Of a DNA stretch of 64,000 nucleotides, positions 1 through 12,120 are shown piece by piece; the first letter of the stretch is position 1, and each line of letters opens with the position of its first letter. Below the pieces are notes generated by a model, which had not been told where the DNA came from, ran no database searches, and worked only from the letters and a program-made list of their open reading frames with translations. The position numbers and the translations under genes are program-made. This stretch comes from Callipepla californica brunnescens (taxonomy: Eukaryota > Chordata > Aves > Galliformes > Odontophoridae): the NCBI GenBank assembly GCA_023055505.1, contig JALIRH010000122.1:869885-933884 (forward strand), given 5' to 3'.

Positions 1-735
1 GCAGAAAGTAAAATGACACAATAGAATAGGAATTGAGGCTAATGAATCAAACAAAATGAGCAAGAGAGAGTGTCCGATAAACTGAAGGCCTTACGCTAAT
101 GCTGAAGGCGAGACGGCAGTGAGCACCCACTCCTGAGTCGATCCCAAAGGAAAGAGAGCATCCCGTGACTGCAGACAGTTTTTATCTTTTTCCTCTGAGC
201 AGAAAACACGTAAAAATACAAAGCATCGTAAAGTCCTCTGGGGAATGGAGTTCTCCCTCTCTTCTGAGACAGGCATACCCAGAACTATCGTTGACTCACA
301 GAGCTGTAGCATTAACTCTCCAACTCCCAATACACCACATGATGTTACGATGTGGAATATCAACAATACAACAAAAATCATAAAACCATGTGTATGGGAA
401 CTGTTGAATCACAGCCTGAACCACTGATTGATCACCTGAGGCGAGCGCTGAGTCAGCTGCAGGGGCACAAGTGAGTGTGCATGGAAGGGGTGGAGTTTGA
501 CTCCACCTCTCCCATGACCCCATTTAAGGGCTGACCACCACCAGGGAAGGATCTCTGGTTGGAGATCCCTCCCTAGTGCAGTTATCGGCAAGCCTCGACC
601 ATCTCCAAAGGTGAGCCACTCTTTCCTCATTAACTATCTGTATACCAGCTACTTAAGCCCATCTAAAATATACCATCTTTGGCACCATTTCTTTTGGATG
701 CTATTCTTGGGGGTTATTTGCCCTACACCATGACA
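1..735. mobile_element. Solo LTR, 904-bp family member, left end cut by window
   Basis: This is positions 170-904 of the element that is complete at 19,042-19,945. It ends in TGACA at 735, followed by the 5-bp duplicated target AGGGG. No coding capacity was seen. The TGTCA...TGACA ends plus a 5-bp target duplication are typical of a retroviral LTR left by recombination between two LTRs. I could not assign the family or the transcribed strand. Confidence 0.7.
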
Positions 736-1044
736 AGGGGGTCGGCCTCTTCTCCCAGATAACTAATGACAGAACGAGAGGGAATGCCCACAAGCTGTGC
801 CGAGGAAGATTTAGATTAGATTTGAGGGCCAATTTTTTCTTTGAAAGAGTGGTCAGGCACTGGAATGGCCTGCCTAGGGAGGGGGTTGAGGCACCATCCC
901 CAGCGCTGTTCAAGAAGCGTTTAGATGAGGTGCTAAGGGGATTTGATTTAGTAGCTTAGTGGGTAGGGATGGTGGTAGGAGGACAGTTGGACTAGATGAT
1001 CTTGGAGGTCCTTTCCAACCTCACGCATCTATGAATCTATGAAT
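736..1044 (+). mobile_element. CR1 LINE 3' tail (left copy)
   Basis: This is the last part of CR1 ORF2 plus the 3' end. Read with the upstream CR1 piece seen in the right copy, it encodes [15 protein letters not shown], then [17 protein letters not shown], and ends with the CR1 3' octamer-type repeat (ATCTATGA units near 1,027-1,042). It is the 3' half of a CR1 split by the adjacent LTR. Confidence 0.85.
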
Positions 1045-1635
1045 CCTACTATGTACGTTCCAGAGACTTCCTTGCTTTTACCCCCATATCCTGAAGTAAG
1101 CTCTCTCAGGCACGTGCTTTCTCTTACAATAGCTCCATTTCTTTCTTTTACGGAACTTTGGGCTGACTCAAGTGCAGGAAAAACAGAAGCTGGAACTCAC
1201 TGCCTCCTCTGCCCCACGTTCCCAAGTTACTGCAATGCATCAGCCTACGCTGTGCGTGCACTGCACTCCATCAGAGCACATTCCCCTGCAGGTACTCTCT
1301 TGCCCCTGCACGTGCCAGACCCATAAGTACACTACCACAGCAGAACATTCTCCTTCGCTAATCAAGACCTCAAATTTAGATTTACCACCTCATTTAAAAG
1401 CATTCTAGAAATAAAGAATTTCAACTCAGCACTCTTTACATTATTAAGATCTCATTGAGAATTCTTGGAAGGAGAATGAATCTGACCGTACCACCTGTAA
1501 CATAACGCTCTCACTGACACACACGGTGACTGAGAAACACAATTCAAGTCTTAAAGACTACTACCAATTCATTTTTGATGTGTCACGACGCCGACTGCCT
1601 TCACAGATTTACTCACACTCCTGAATTCAATGTAC

Positions 1636-4600
1636 CTGATGTGGCTGAAGGTCACAGATGACCGTATTAATATTGTTCAAGATTCAATCAATGCAAGGCA
1701 TCACTTCTCCCACCCGAACCTGAACAAAATGTCAGCGGCACTTCTGTGCTATTTTTATCAAGGTATCACAAGCTGTATCTCACAAGCCATATCCTGGACT
1801 CCATCGTGGGTTTCTAAATTAAATCACATCAGTTACTGCTTTCTATTTCCCCCAGACATGCACATATACTGCGCATAATTTGTTTTTCATTCAGAAAGTC
1901 AGAACAGCAAGTGAAAGAGATGGTCACCATGCAGAAACTCAAAGAACTTGCTGACTGCTGTCTTCAAAAACTCCCAGTGAGCTCTCAAAAAACGTGGGTA
2001 TTGGCCTACTATGTACGTTCTGTTGGATGCAATAGTGGCTTTATTGTCTGTTCCTCTCTTTTGTTCACAGAGCCCTGGGGGATCCTACAATATAACATAC
2101 CGTTAGTTTTCTCCCAAGCTCACAGATCGGATGAGCAGTATAAAGGCTAAAATAAGCGGCAGTAACCATACAGGAAAGTAGTTGCCATTATCAAGCTCAA
2201 AGCCAAAATATTTTAAGGAAAAAAAAAAAAAAAAGAACAAACCAACCAACTGCCCCAGTTTAGGATCAGGACAGTTCCATAAGTTTCAACCAAACCAAGA
2301 ACACCACATTTTCAGTCATGCGATTTAGGTGCAACTAATAACTGCTGCAGGGCAGACTGCAGCAACCCAAAGTGCTGAGTTTATCAGCAACCAGCTGATA
2401 AACACACAGCTGTTACACAGCAAGCAGGGGAAACTAACTCCTCTCTGCCTATGGCATCACAGTGACACATTTCACTTCTGTAGGCAACGTCTTCTTCCCA
2501 TGCTCTTTCCACACACACTTACTAAAACTTCAGCGGCGGAAGAGAAGGTGCTACCTGGTTCAAAGCAACACACGTTACTTTGCTTCGTTAAGGTTACTCT
2601 TACTTCATTAGTGCTTCCTTCCTGTGTCTGTGGCATTCCTAAAGCAAAATCTTTCATCATAAGACAAATTTTCTCTCCAAAATTTTCACAGTGAAAAGGC
2701 TGTATGGATTCAGGCCTTTTTTGTGACTGAGGAATTCATCAGCCTAAAATTCAGAATATGACATTCCCCATTCAATTATTCTCATCAACGTTTGCTAGAC
2801 AGGGCAGCTCACTGAAGAACACAGAGCAGGATCTTTTGAAGCTCAATTTCTTGAGCATGAATTACAAAGCTCAACAAAGCTGTCAGTCTTGTGCCATGGT
2901 ACCTTCATTCCTGTCACAAGGGATCTTTTTTCATCCTCTTCATGCATCGCCCGCTGACTGAGCCTATTGCCCAACAGAGCTCATTCAGGTTTCCCAGGAG
3001 CAGTCCGTCCCATGCACTTCTTGTGAAGCTTTTCAGACATTATTTGTTCTGTGTCTGCACAGCCCAGATGCGTAAGATACACTGAAAGACAATTAACAGT
3101 AACAGTAAGCAGGCATATTTTTTTAATAGAGATGCGATCCGGTTTGTTGCTTAAGTTGAATTCTTCTAAGAGAGACAAAATCAAAATGCCAAACGCAATG
3201 GTTCTTTTGCGAACCTGTGACAGAGCAAGCTAAAGATTTAAACCCAGATCTGCTAGGATTGTATGACATGAGAGAGAATGACCTTGTGTATCAGACAGAT
3301 CAGTACAGTTCCTAAGTTAAATGAATAACGTGTACATATTCATGAGCTGCTGGCAATATGGATCTGGCTAGCTCTGAGGGACATCACACTGCATTTAGCA
3401 ATTTTCCTCTTTTCGTTATTTCAGTGCCGTTACCTCTGCTGGTTTTAGTAAACCACCGTTACAATGGAGATGGTTCTCCTGAACTACACCAGGTGAGAAG
3501 TTTCAGCTTTAACAGCTCAGACAATTCCATCAGCCCCTGAAACGATTGGGGCTGCTAATGGAAGCCAAATTCAAAATCTCACCAAACTGAGAGCAGCATT
3601 AGGGTCAGATTCAGCAATGGATTTTTACAGTGCCACTTTTCCTGTCACTCCATACACTGGATCTGGAAACATCGCTAAGGCTGAGAATATGCTGAAGCAG
3701 TTTCAGTACAGTAAGGAGGAGTTTTAATATTAAAAATATAGAGATCAGAATAAATCTACTGTTAACTATACTGCACAAGTACAGCAGTGAGAACACACGA
3801 GCACAGCAGTGAGAATACAAAAAGGTGCGTTTTACATTCATAAAGCCGTTAACAAACATTCAGTGCTCCCTTCCCCTATTTGCGTTTAAAAGAAGAATGT
3901 TCTCACTGAAGTCTCATGAACTGACCCTACAGCTGAGAGATGCGATGACTTTCAGATTCCCCTCCTCCCCTGCCCCCCACGTAACCCTGCTGCACGCATG
4001 CTCCTGGTGCAGCCGCACAGACCTACAGGACAGCAGTTCTCGACACTTACCCAGTGCTTCTCTCATATTTCTATAGAAGGTTATGGAATCTGTATCCTTC
4101 ATGAATTCTCGTACTACATCCCCTTGATCATTTCCACCACGAGCACTCCTTCAGGTTTAGCCATACCGCCAACCATCAGCCATCGAACCTAAACGTTACA
4201 AAGGGGAGCTCCAACCGTGACGTGAAAATAAAGGTGTGTGTCCTGCACTTCCTCAGGCCATCTCATACACAAGCAAACGGGAAGGACGAATTCTGAAGGG
4301 ATACGCTAACTAAAAACCCATTCAGAGTACAGCTGATCTCTATCTCTGCAAGAATCAGAGATACTTAAAACAACTATCATACCGTCCAGAGCTTCAGAAG
4401 ATGTATGTATTAAAGATCTTTTCAACACAAGCACGTTTTCTCCTCAAACACCTGCCCTTTGATTGGCACTGCAGCTCTTCTACAACTGAGTCTGTAACAA
4501 TGCATCTGTTTTTAATGCTACGGTGAACTGCCTTGTTTTTTAAGTCTCACTCCTGAGTAGAAAACACAACTCCTCCAGACCAAGTCATCGAATAAAATAT

Positions 4601-5208
4601 CAAGTTATCCTCCTTCTCTGAACAGCAGTCAGCTCCATCTGCATGAACCCCGGTACGATCCACACTGGAAACCATTACTTACAGAAACTGGTAGCAAGAT
4701 TTAGCAGATCTACTACACAAATCCTAGACAGCAATTCTATTACCAAGTTACCATGAAGCTTCTGAGCTGCTCACATGGGAGAAAATGGGTTTGGTACATT
4801 TAAATAAACCATACAGATGCGTATTCTTTTCTTTGATGTTTATAAGCGGGACTATTCATAGTGCGCTGAATCAATTCCCAATTACCCAAAGCAAGGGAAG
4901 CTCTCTCAAGTCATCCTTTACACAGAGAAGCCTCTGAATTTAGGAGCAGTGTCCAAACTTGCACAGTATTTGTACTGAAGCGTGGATTACCTTGGATAAT
5001 ACAGGCAAACAAAGCTGTCTCCTTGGAGGAACATCAAAGCGCTGACTTCCAGAAAGCAGTGGAGAAGCAGATGGTGAGAACGGACTTTCCCTGCAGAGCT
5101 CAGCAGTAAAGGATTCCAACGTTCAAGACAAATCTGGAAAACTTCAGTTTCTTCTACTTCCGATACCAATAACAGATCATGAAGAGCCCGGAAAAGTGTT
5201 TCAAGCAT
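1636..5208 (-). pseudogene. XPO1: XPO1-like pseudogene, left copy, five decayed exons
   Basis: This direct copy holds the same five exon remnants as the right-hand locus. In gene order they are 4,991-5,208, 4,051-4,188, 2,903-3,081, 1,928-2,084 and 1,636-1,813. Most junctions keep AG/GT dinucleotides. The same disabling changes are present as at 19.2-25.4 kb, so the gene decayed before the segment was duplicated. Those changes are one-base deletions in the first two exons, frame breaks in the third, and a 14-bp insertion plus two stops in the fifth. The four downstream exons would lie to the left of the window; an inverted copy of them lies at 8,656-11,379. Confidence 0.85.
2219..2234 (+). 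repeat. Poly(A) tract in XPO1-like intron
   Basis: A run of about 16 A lies in an intron of the XPO1-like pseudogene. The matching run in the right copy is near 21,429-21,444. The flanks show no obvious SINE body. Confidence 0.8.
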
Positions 5209-5482
5209 CTATTTACTAATTACTTTGAACACGGAGTAGATTGAGAGCATATCACTTCAAGTTTTGCTATCCTAACACCGATAAAATGCTGAATGAGAGT
5301 AGAATCCATTCACAAGGTACAGTAACACTGCAGGGACGTTTACTGCTCAAAGTTACGAGCAACGGAGCACCTGAACAAAGCACAGCACCGTGTTATTTGG
5401 AAAGTGAGCACCAAATCTTAAGCAGACTAGCCTAAAGATATCTAAAAAAGAAATCCAACAGCCAAATTCGTCCATTTCTGTA

Positions 5483-6041
5483 TGTCAACGGTTTACCGGG
5501 CTGGATCGGCCCGGTTCTGCGACAATTGGTGCGGGGGACCCACGGACCCACGGCCCAGGAAAGGGGAAGGGGGAAAGGGAAAATCGAGACGGCCTAGGAA
5601 CAAAACAGCGGCAACGATCTGAGGAAAGCTAATTTACTAAATAAGATCTCAGAAAGCAAAATAACACAATAGAATACAGTATAATTGGAATTGAAGCTAA
5701 TGAATCAAACAAAATGAGCAAGAGAATGTCTGATAAACCAAAGGCCTTACGCTAACGCTGAAGGCGAGACGGCAGCAAGCACCCACTGCCGAGTGATCCC
5801 AAAGGAAAGAGAGCGTCCCGTGACCGCAGACAGTTTTTATCTTTCCCTCTGAGCGGAAACACGGAAGAATGCAAAGCATCGCACAGTGCTCTGAGGAATG
5901 GAGTTCTTCTTCTCTTCTGAGACAGGCATACCCAGAACTATCAATGACCCACGGAGCTGGAGCATTAACTCTCCAACTCCCAGCGCACCACATGACGTCA
6001 TGATGTGAAATACCAATACCAAAAATCACAAAGCCATGGCA
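5483..6041. mobile_element. 559-bp solo LTR with 5-bp target duplication (left copy)
   Basis: The element starts TGTCAACGG and ends TGGCA. It is bracketed by the direct repeat CTGTA at 5,478-5,482 and 6,042-6,046. Its sequence is a diverged relative of most of the 904-bp LTR at 19,042. Shared parts include a G/A-rich stretch near 5,560-5,580 and a motif that reads GATAAAAACTG on the minus strand. That motif could be a TATA-like box if the minus strand is sense. No internal viral genes remain. Confidence 0.75.
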
Positions 6042-6157
6042 CTGTATTATCAGAATTGCACCCACCCTCTGAGCTTCTACAAGACGTTTTCTTTTAGATC
6101 CTTCCAAAGAAACAACCCTTAAATGCTCATTCTAAGGACTGCTATTCTCAATACTTA

Positions 6158-6567
6158 TGGGGCAGCAGTGGGGCAGTTATGAGGAGGCTATGGGGAGGCT
6201 ACGGGGCAGCTGCGGGGCAGCTTTTTGGCAGTAGTGGAGCAGGTATGAAGCAGAAGTGGGGCAGTAGTGGGGCAGCTATGGGGCAGTAGTGCGGCAGCTA
6301 TGGGGCGGCTATAAAGCAGTAGTGTGGCATCTAATGGGCAGTAGTGGGGCAGCTATAAAACTGCAATGGGGCAGCTATGGAACAGCAGTGGGGCATCTAT
6401 GGAACAGCACTGGGGGATCTACGGGCCAGCTATGAGGAGGCTATGGGGCGGCTATGGAGCAGCAGTGAGGCAGCTATGGGGCATCTATGAAGCAGCCATG
6501 GGGCAGCATTGAGGCAGTAGTGGGGCACCTATAAGGAAGCAGTGAGGCAGCTATGAGCAGGATGAAG
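6158..6567 (+). repeat. 410-bp patch of 11-bp minisatellite at the duplication junction
   Basis: This is the G-rich 11-bp minisatellite (GGGGCAGCTAT / GGGGCAGCAGT type) in plus orientation. It resembles the part of the higher-order repeat found at about 49,650-50,045, including its unusual monomers, but with several differences. It is sharply bounded by duplicated XPO1-like sequence on the left (6,157) and by the palindrome arm on the right (6,568), so it marks the rearrangement junction. Confidence 0.9.
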
Positions 6568-6980
6568 TCCCCAGAGGACTTTACGATGCTTTGTATTTTT
6601 ACGTGTTTTCTGCTCAGAGGAAAAAGATAAAAACTGTCTGCAGTCACGGGATGCTCTCTTTCCTTTGGGATCGACTCAGGAGTGGGTGCTCACTGCTGTC
6701 TCGCCTTCAGCATTAGCGTAAGGCATTCAGTTTATCGGACACTCTCTCTTGCTCATTTTGTTTGATTCATTAGCCTCAATTCCTATTCTATTGTGTCATT
6801 TTACTTTCTGCTATCTTATTTAGTAAACTAGCTTTCCGCCTCGGATCGTTGCCGCTGTTTTGTTTCTAGGCCCATCTCCCTTTTCCCTTTCCCCCTTCCC
6901 CTTGTCCGGGGTGTGGGCCCGTGGGCCCCCTGCCTCAGTTGTCACAGAACCGGGCCGAACCGGCACACAAACCGGTGACA
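6568..6980. mobile_element. Solo LTR truncated at the palindrome junction
   Basis: This is an inverted copy of positions 1-413 of the 904-bp LTR (19,042-19,454). It is cut at 6,568, exactly where the palindrome arm meets the minisatellite patch. The rearrangement breakpoint therefore lies inside the LTR. Confidence 0.85.
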
Positions 6981-8467
6981 CCCCTCCTCACCACAACCTC
7001 CCTTCAGGAAGTGGTAGAGTGCAGCGAGGTCTCCTCTGAGCCTCCTTTTCTCCAGACTAAACAATCCCAGCTCCCTCAGCCGCTCCTCGTAAGACTTGTG
7101 CTCCAGACCCCTCACCAGTTTTGTTGCCCTTCTCTGAACACGCTCCAGGGCCTCGATGTCTTTCTTGTAGCGAGGGGCCCAAAACTGAACACAGTACTCG
7201 AGGTGCAGCCGCATCAGAGCTGAGTCCAGGGGATGATCACCTCCCTGCTCCTGCTGGCTACACTATTTCTAATACGGGCCAGGATGCCATTGGTCTTCAA
7301 GCCATTCTGCCCCAAGCCTATAGCATTGCATGGGGTTACCGTGGCCGAAGTGCAGCACCCAGCACTTGGCCTTCTTGAACCTCGTCCCGTTGAGCTCAGC
7401 CCAGCTGTTCAGCCTATCCAGATCCCGCTGAAGGGCCTCTCTACCCTCAGGCACATCGACACATCCTCCCAGCTTGGTGTCATCCGCAAACTTACTGAGG
7501 GTACACTCAATCCCCTCGTCCAGGTCATCAAGAAAGATATTAAACAAGATGGGCCCCAGTACCGACCCTTGGGGGACACCACTCGTAACGGGACCCCAGC
7601 TGGACTTAACTCCATTAACCACTACCCACTGGGCACGGCCCTCTAGCCAATTCTCGTGAACCTGTCCACACCACGGGCTGCCTGTTTCTCCAGGAGAATA
7701 CCATGGGAGACCGTGTCAAAGGCTTTGCTGAAGTCCAGGTAGACTACATCAACAGCCTTTCCCTCATCTACCAGTCTGGTCACCCAGTCGTAGAAGGAGA
7801 GGAGGCTGGACAAGCACGAGCTGCCCTTTGTGAACCCGTGCTGGCTGGGTCTGATCCCCTGGTTGCCACGCACGTGCCGTGTCATCTCCCTCAAGATCAA
7901 CCGCTCCATAACTTTCCCTGATACCGAGGTCAGGCTGACAGGCCTGTAGTTCCCCGGATCTTCCTTACGGTCTTTCTTGTAGATGGGAGTCACGTTGGCA
8001 AGCCTCCAATCTTGTGGGACCTCTCCAGATGACCAGGAATGCTGATAGATGGCAGAAAGCGGCTTGGCAATCACCTCTGCCAGCTCCCTCAGCACCCTTG
8101 GGTGGATCCCATCTGGTCCCATGGACTTGCGGCAGTTCAGATGGAGGAGCAGGTCTCTGACTGTCTCTGCTAGGATCACAGGAGGTGTATGATGCGCTTT
8201 GTCCCAGACTTCCAGGTCAGGGCGAAAAGTATCCTGAGGTTAACTGATCTGTCTATTAAAGACAGACGTGAAGAAGGCATTGAGAACCTCAGCCTTTTCC
8301 TTATCCTCCGTGGTTACATTCCCTGCCGCATCAAGTAAAGGAGAGAAATGCTCCTTAGTTCTTTTACTGTTAATATATTTGTAAAAGGATTTTTTGCTCT
8401 CCTTTACTGCAGTAGCCAGTCTAAGTTGGAGCTGGGCTTTTGCATTTCTAACTTCCTGCCTGTATTG
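6981..8467 (-). mobile_element. CR1 LINE fragment with reverse transcriptase (left arm)
   Basis: This is the inverted copy of the CR1 at 17,555-19,041. It encodes a reverse transcriptase domain with [24 protein letters not shown] and the catalytic FADD motif (7,479-7,490), then the ORF2 C-terminal region. It is 5'-truncated and carries a frame break after the DTVSH block, so it cannot make a full protein. Its 3' tail is missing here because the palindrome arm ends inside the LTR that interrupts the element. Confidence 0.9.
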
Positions 8468-8655
8468 GAGGGGAGCAGAGGCTTGCTTTAAATGTGGAGT
8501 AAGGAAGGAAAGGATGGAGAAGGATCTTGTGAACTGAGGTTGGGAAGTGGGTATTTAGTCATTGGAAAGCCATTTTGAACTTTTACTACCTGAACGCTGT
8601 ACATTTTTGGTGAGTCTTCCTTAACTTTCTGTTTGACTTCTTGTTTTTCAATCAG

Positions 8656-11379
8656 GTGCATCCGTTCTGTGGAGCATTAGGATACGTGGTTGGGGCGCAG
8701 ACAGATCGGACTGTACAGGAGCATCTGATAGAAAAACACATGCTGCTCCCTAATCCAGTATGGGACTGCAGAATTCAGCAGGCAACAAAAGTCAGACGGT
8801 ACATTTTGTGTATTCAACTAAAGTAAAACTGCTGAATGTTTGTTGTTATTACATTTTTTTTTTTTTTTTTTTTGCCTGTGGAATGAAGTGAACTTGGCTG
8901 TGCTGAACTTTTATAAAGCAATGGTTGATCTGGCAGTAGAAGTGTTGAAGGAGACCTAAACAATTGAGACTGGTTTAAATCCAGTTGAAGAGCTTGACAG
9001 AACATGCTTTTACACAGCGTGTAAGATAAACACGTGAAAGTGACCGTTTTTGTATTAGAAGATAAATGGCGTTTTCATTGACTGAATGGAGTTAGCTCAG
9101 TTCTTTTCCACAGAATGTTGATGTTCTGAAGGATCCTGAAGCCGTTACGCAGCTTGGTAGCATTCTGAAAAGCAGCGTAAGGGCACGGAAAGCAGCTGGC
9201 TGCCCCTTTGTGATTCAGCTGGGAAGAATTTATGTAGATATGCTGAATGTGTCCAAGTGCCCAAGTGAAAACATCTCTGCAGCTCTTGAGGCTGACGGTA
9301 AGAAATTCCACGTCCTTCCTAACAGCGGGATGGGCAGTGCACGTAATCAGGTTGTGAATTTGCTGGGCTTATCTCACTGTGTGTCTGTTGGTGGTGGTGG
9401 TTTTTGTTGTTTCTTTGTGTGTGCGTTTGGGCAAGAGAATGCCTGAAAATGTGCTTGCTTAGGTTCTTGTTTTTGTTAGCCAGATGTTTTGTTCAAAGAA
9501 ACTCTGATTCCGGAAGGAGGAAAGCTCTTCAAGTGTGAGTTTAGGAAGGGTACCGGAGACTGGTGACTAATAGCAGTCTTGTGGAGACACAGTTGTAAGT
9601 TCTGACTTAATCGTTCTAGATAAGAAAAGACCCTAGGACGTTGGCAGAGTTTTGGTTTGGTGATATTCTACTACTGAAAAAGCTTCATTGCAGAAGTGTA
9701 ACTGCAGTGAAGGCGCCTCAGATTTGTCATCAACTAGACTGGTAATCACTGAGGAGGAATTAGGAGCTACCCGAGTTACCTAACCACTGTTACCTGGAAA
9801 AAATTGGGTCTATGATATCGAAGTAGAATGTGCTGCTGTAGCATCCCTTGAGGAATGAAGTGACTCGGTTATTGGAGCAGTGTTATGACAGACTTTCTTA
9901 CCCATGCAATCAATACACCTTGACGTAGCTTCTCAGAACTTAATGCATTCTTTTGATTCTGCAGCTCTAATTGCCAGAAGGTGCTTAAAACAAAAAGAAA
10001 ACACAACGAGAGAAATAGGAAGCAGTTGCTAGGACTTGTAGTGGTGACATTTTACTCGAGCAACAGCCATTGAGATGGCACTTGGCTCAGAGTGTGTTCT
10101 CACAGCTGTTATCTCTGATGCCAGCAGGAGCAGTTCTGCCTTTGTTTCCCTGGCTGCAGTCTGGTGAGGTTTTCCTTGGATGTACTGTTATGATTGTGTG
10201 GCTGTGCACTCAGTTAGGGCAAGTTCTACTGACGAGACTTACATGGACTTGGACGTGAGAAAATGAAGTAAGAATTGGGCTCCTTGTAGTAAAGACAAGT
10301 TGGAACAGTTATGTTTGTGACAAAATCAGGAGCGTGCTTTAGAACACTGTATAGGTTGGTTCTTGTCATCACGCAGCGAGAACCAGAGGTAAGCATGATC
10401 CTGAGAGCTGAAGGAACATTCCCTTCCTTGAAAAAGAAGCTGCAGCATTGTTTCTGAGTTGTGCTGGCAGAGTGTGCTGTCAGCAGTAGCACTGGAATAC
10501 TAAATTGCAACTTGGATCCATGGAGCTGAAGTAATGGGAAAATGGTTTTAATCTGCATAATATGAATGAGAGATCTTCCTTCTTGGTCATTTGGGTATCA
10601 AAATGAAACATTCTCAATCTTCTGGAAGGAGTTGAAGGGAATCTGTTGACGCATCTTAACCCAGATTCAGTGCAGCTTTGCTACCTTTCAGGTGAAGTGG
10701 AAACCAAGCAGCCCTTGGTTAGAAGGATGAGGACTGTAAAAAGGGAAAGTTTAGAACTGATTTCTGGCTGGGTGAGCAGGTCCAACGATCCTCAGATGGT
10801 AAGTAAATATGGCATACAAACAGTTGATACGACACATTCAGGAGGAACTCTGCTCTTCTGCTGCAGTGCAGTTAACACCGTTCTGTTCACAGGAACTGGC
10901 TTCAGAACTGCAGTATCTGCAGGAAGGATGATAGGCTGTGATCATACAGGGGTAGGCCTGAGCTGTGTTTTGAGTGCTTCAGGTAGTGTCAGCTGAGAGC
11001 AGTCCTAAGGGGAAGCAGGAAGGTGTAAGAGAGCCCTCAGGCAAGCACTGCTGGATGAACACAGTGTGTGGGAAGCATGTGGACGTGTAAGTTCATTTTT
11101 AGCTTCTTTCCAAACTGCTGTGTAATTGTGTGAGGCTTTGTTGGGTAACTGCACTGCTCTAACCATGTCTTGCTCTTGATTTAGGTTGCTGAAAACTTTG
11201 TTCCTCCCTTGTTGGGTGCCACTCTCACTGACTACCAGAGAAATGTTCCAGCTGCTAGGGAGCCTGCAGTACTGGGTGCTGTGGCTGTCGCTGTAAAGAA
11301 GCTGGGTGGGCACATCGCTGCTGAAATACCTCAGATCTTTGATGCTGTTTTTGAGTGCATGTTAAATATGATCAAGAAG
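8656..11379 (+). pseudogene. XPO1: XPO1-like exons, inverted copy (four open exons)
   Basis: The exons are 8,656-8,790 (135 nt), 9,114-9,297 (184 nt), 10,692-10,798 (107 nt) and 11,185-11,379 (195 nt). Their phases join correctly and give 207 codons with no stop. The translation contains GAQTDRTVQEHLIEKHMLL, PFVIQLGRIYVDMLNVSK, ELISGWVSRSNDPQM and NVPAAREPAVL, all close to my memory of human exportin-1 HEAT repeats around residues 630-840. Exportin-1 is the nuclear export receptor for leucine-rich export signals. Here the copy is only a fragment: no promoter, upstream exon or downstream exon was seen on this strand, and telomere-type repeat begins 740 bp later. The first exon's donor (GTCAGA) is weak. 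Confidence 0.85.
8854..8873 (+). repeat. Poly(T) tract
   Basis: A run of about 20 T lies between the first and second XPO1-like exons. It is mirrored as poly(A) at 17,149-17,168 in the other arm. Confidence 0.85.
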
Positions 11380-12120
11380 GTATTTCTATGTAAATTTTGG
11401 ATAATGGAAAAAAAAGAAAAGGGATTTTATATTCAGGATATTGCAAGAAAGGGGGCAGGGCGTGTTATGCTATGTAGTTTACATAGCATTATTCTGTTGT
11501 ATGGAAATGAAGGTGAGGTTCATGAGCTGTGGCTGTCTGGGTGAATGTCTTAATCTCACTGACTTAATTTCTTGATCCAGTTCTGGAATTAAATTCGGAG
11601 TTGTTTTCCTGTTCCAGGACCTTGGGATGTCGTGGTCCTGGAAGCTGAAGTATACTTCAAGTATATTCGTACGTACTTTGAGTAGAAGTATTGATTAGTT
11701 CTTGAAGTATTTCTTTCCTGATTTCCATAGCTGCTAGAGTTTCTGTGTTACGGTTTACAACAGGTACTTGCATAATAGATGGGTGCCGTTTTGCAGCAGT
11801 GTGAATCAGAAAGTGTATCCCTGTAGTGGCCGGGTGCTTAACTGTTGAGGCCGTCTGTCCTGTGCCTGTGGAGCAAGTGGTAATTAATGTTGTGCACTGA
11901 CAAAATGTGGTTCACCCTGCTGACACTGTGTAAGTCCAGCAAATGGTCTTCTCAATCTGTGGTGGTGAAAGTATGGGGAAAAATTTTGCTGGGAATCTGG
12001 GAACTGCGTGCTTTGTTTTGTTTTTAGATTTCTTTAAACCTGAGATCTGAATGATAATCCAGATTTTCTCTCCCAAATTTTCACCGTGAAAAGGCTGTAT
12101 GGATTCAGGCCTTTTTTGCA
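11380..12120 (+). other. Non-coding flank between last XPO1-like exon and telomere-type repeat
   Basis: I see no further XPO1 exon here, although the gene family would have several more. The last 60 bp (about 12,060-12,120) resemble a stretch of XPO1-like intron at 2,672-2,735. The mirror segment is 13,902-14,642. Confidence 0.6.

Larger units (their letters stand above)
1..6157 (+). repeat. Direct segmental duplicate, left copy (of 19,211-25,369)
   Basis: This block matches 19,211-25,369 base for base at an offset of 19,210. The offset becomes 19,211 after a one-base difference near 5,234 and 19,212 after another near 5,585. Only scattered substitutions separate the copies. It carries the end of a solo LTR, a CR1 3' tail, five decayed XPO1 exons on the minus strand and a second solo LTR. 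The window start falls inside the duplication, so its left limit is unseen. The match stops abruptly at 6,157/25,369, where this copy runs into minisatellite. Confidence 0.95.

Noticed and set aside
1046..1061. A 16-bp match between the DNA after the CR1 tail and the XPO1-like exon at 1,928-2,084
   Set aside because: A match of this length can arise by chance in a 64-kb window and has no flanking similarity.
6942..7214. Separate small genes within the CR1 (C-terminal open frame and reverse-strand frames)
   Set aside because: They are segments or shadows of the single frameshifted CR1 ORF2.
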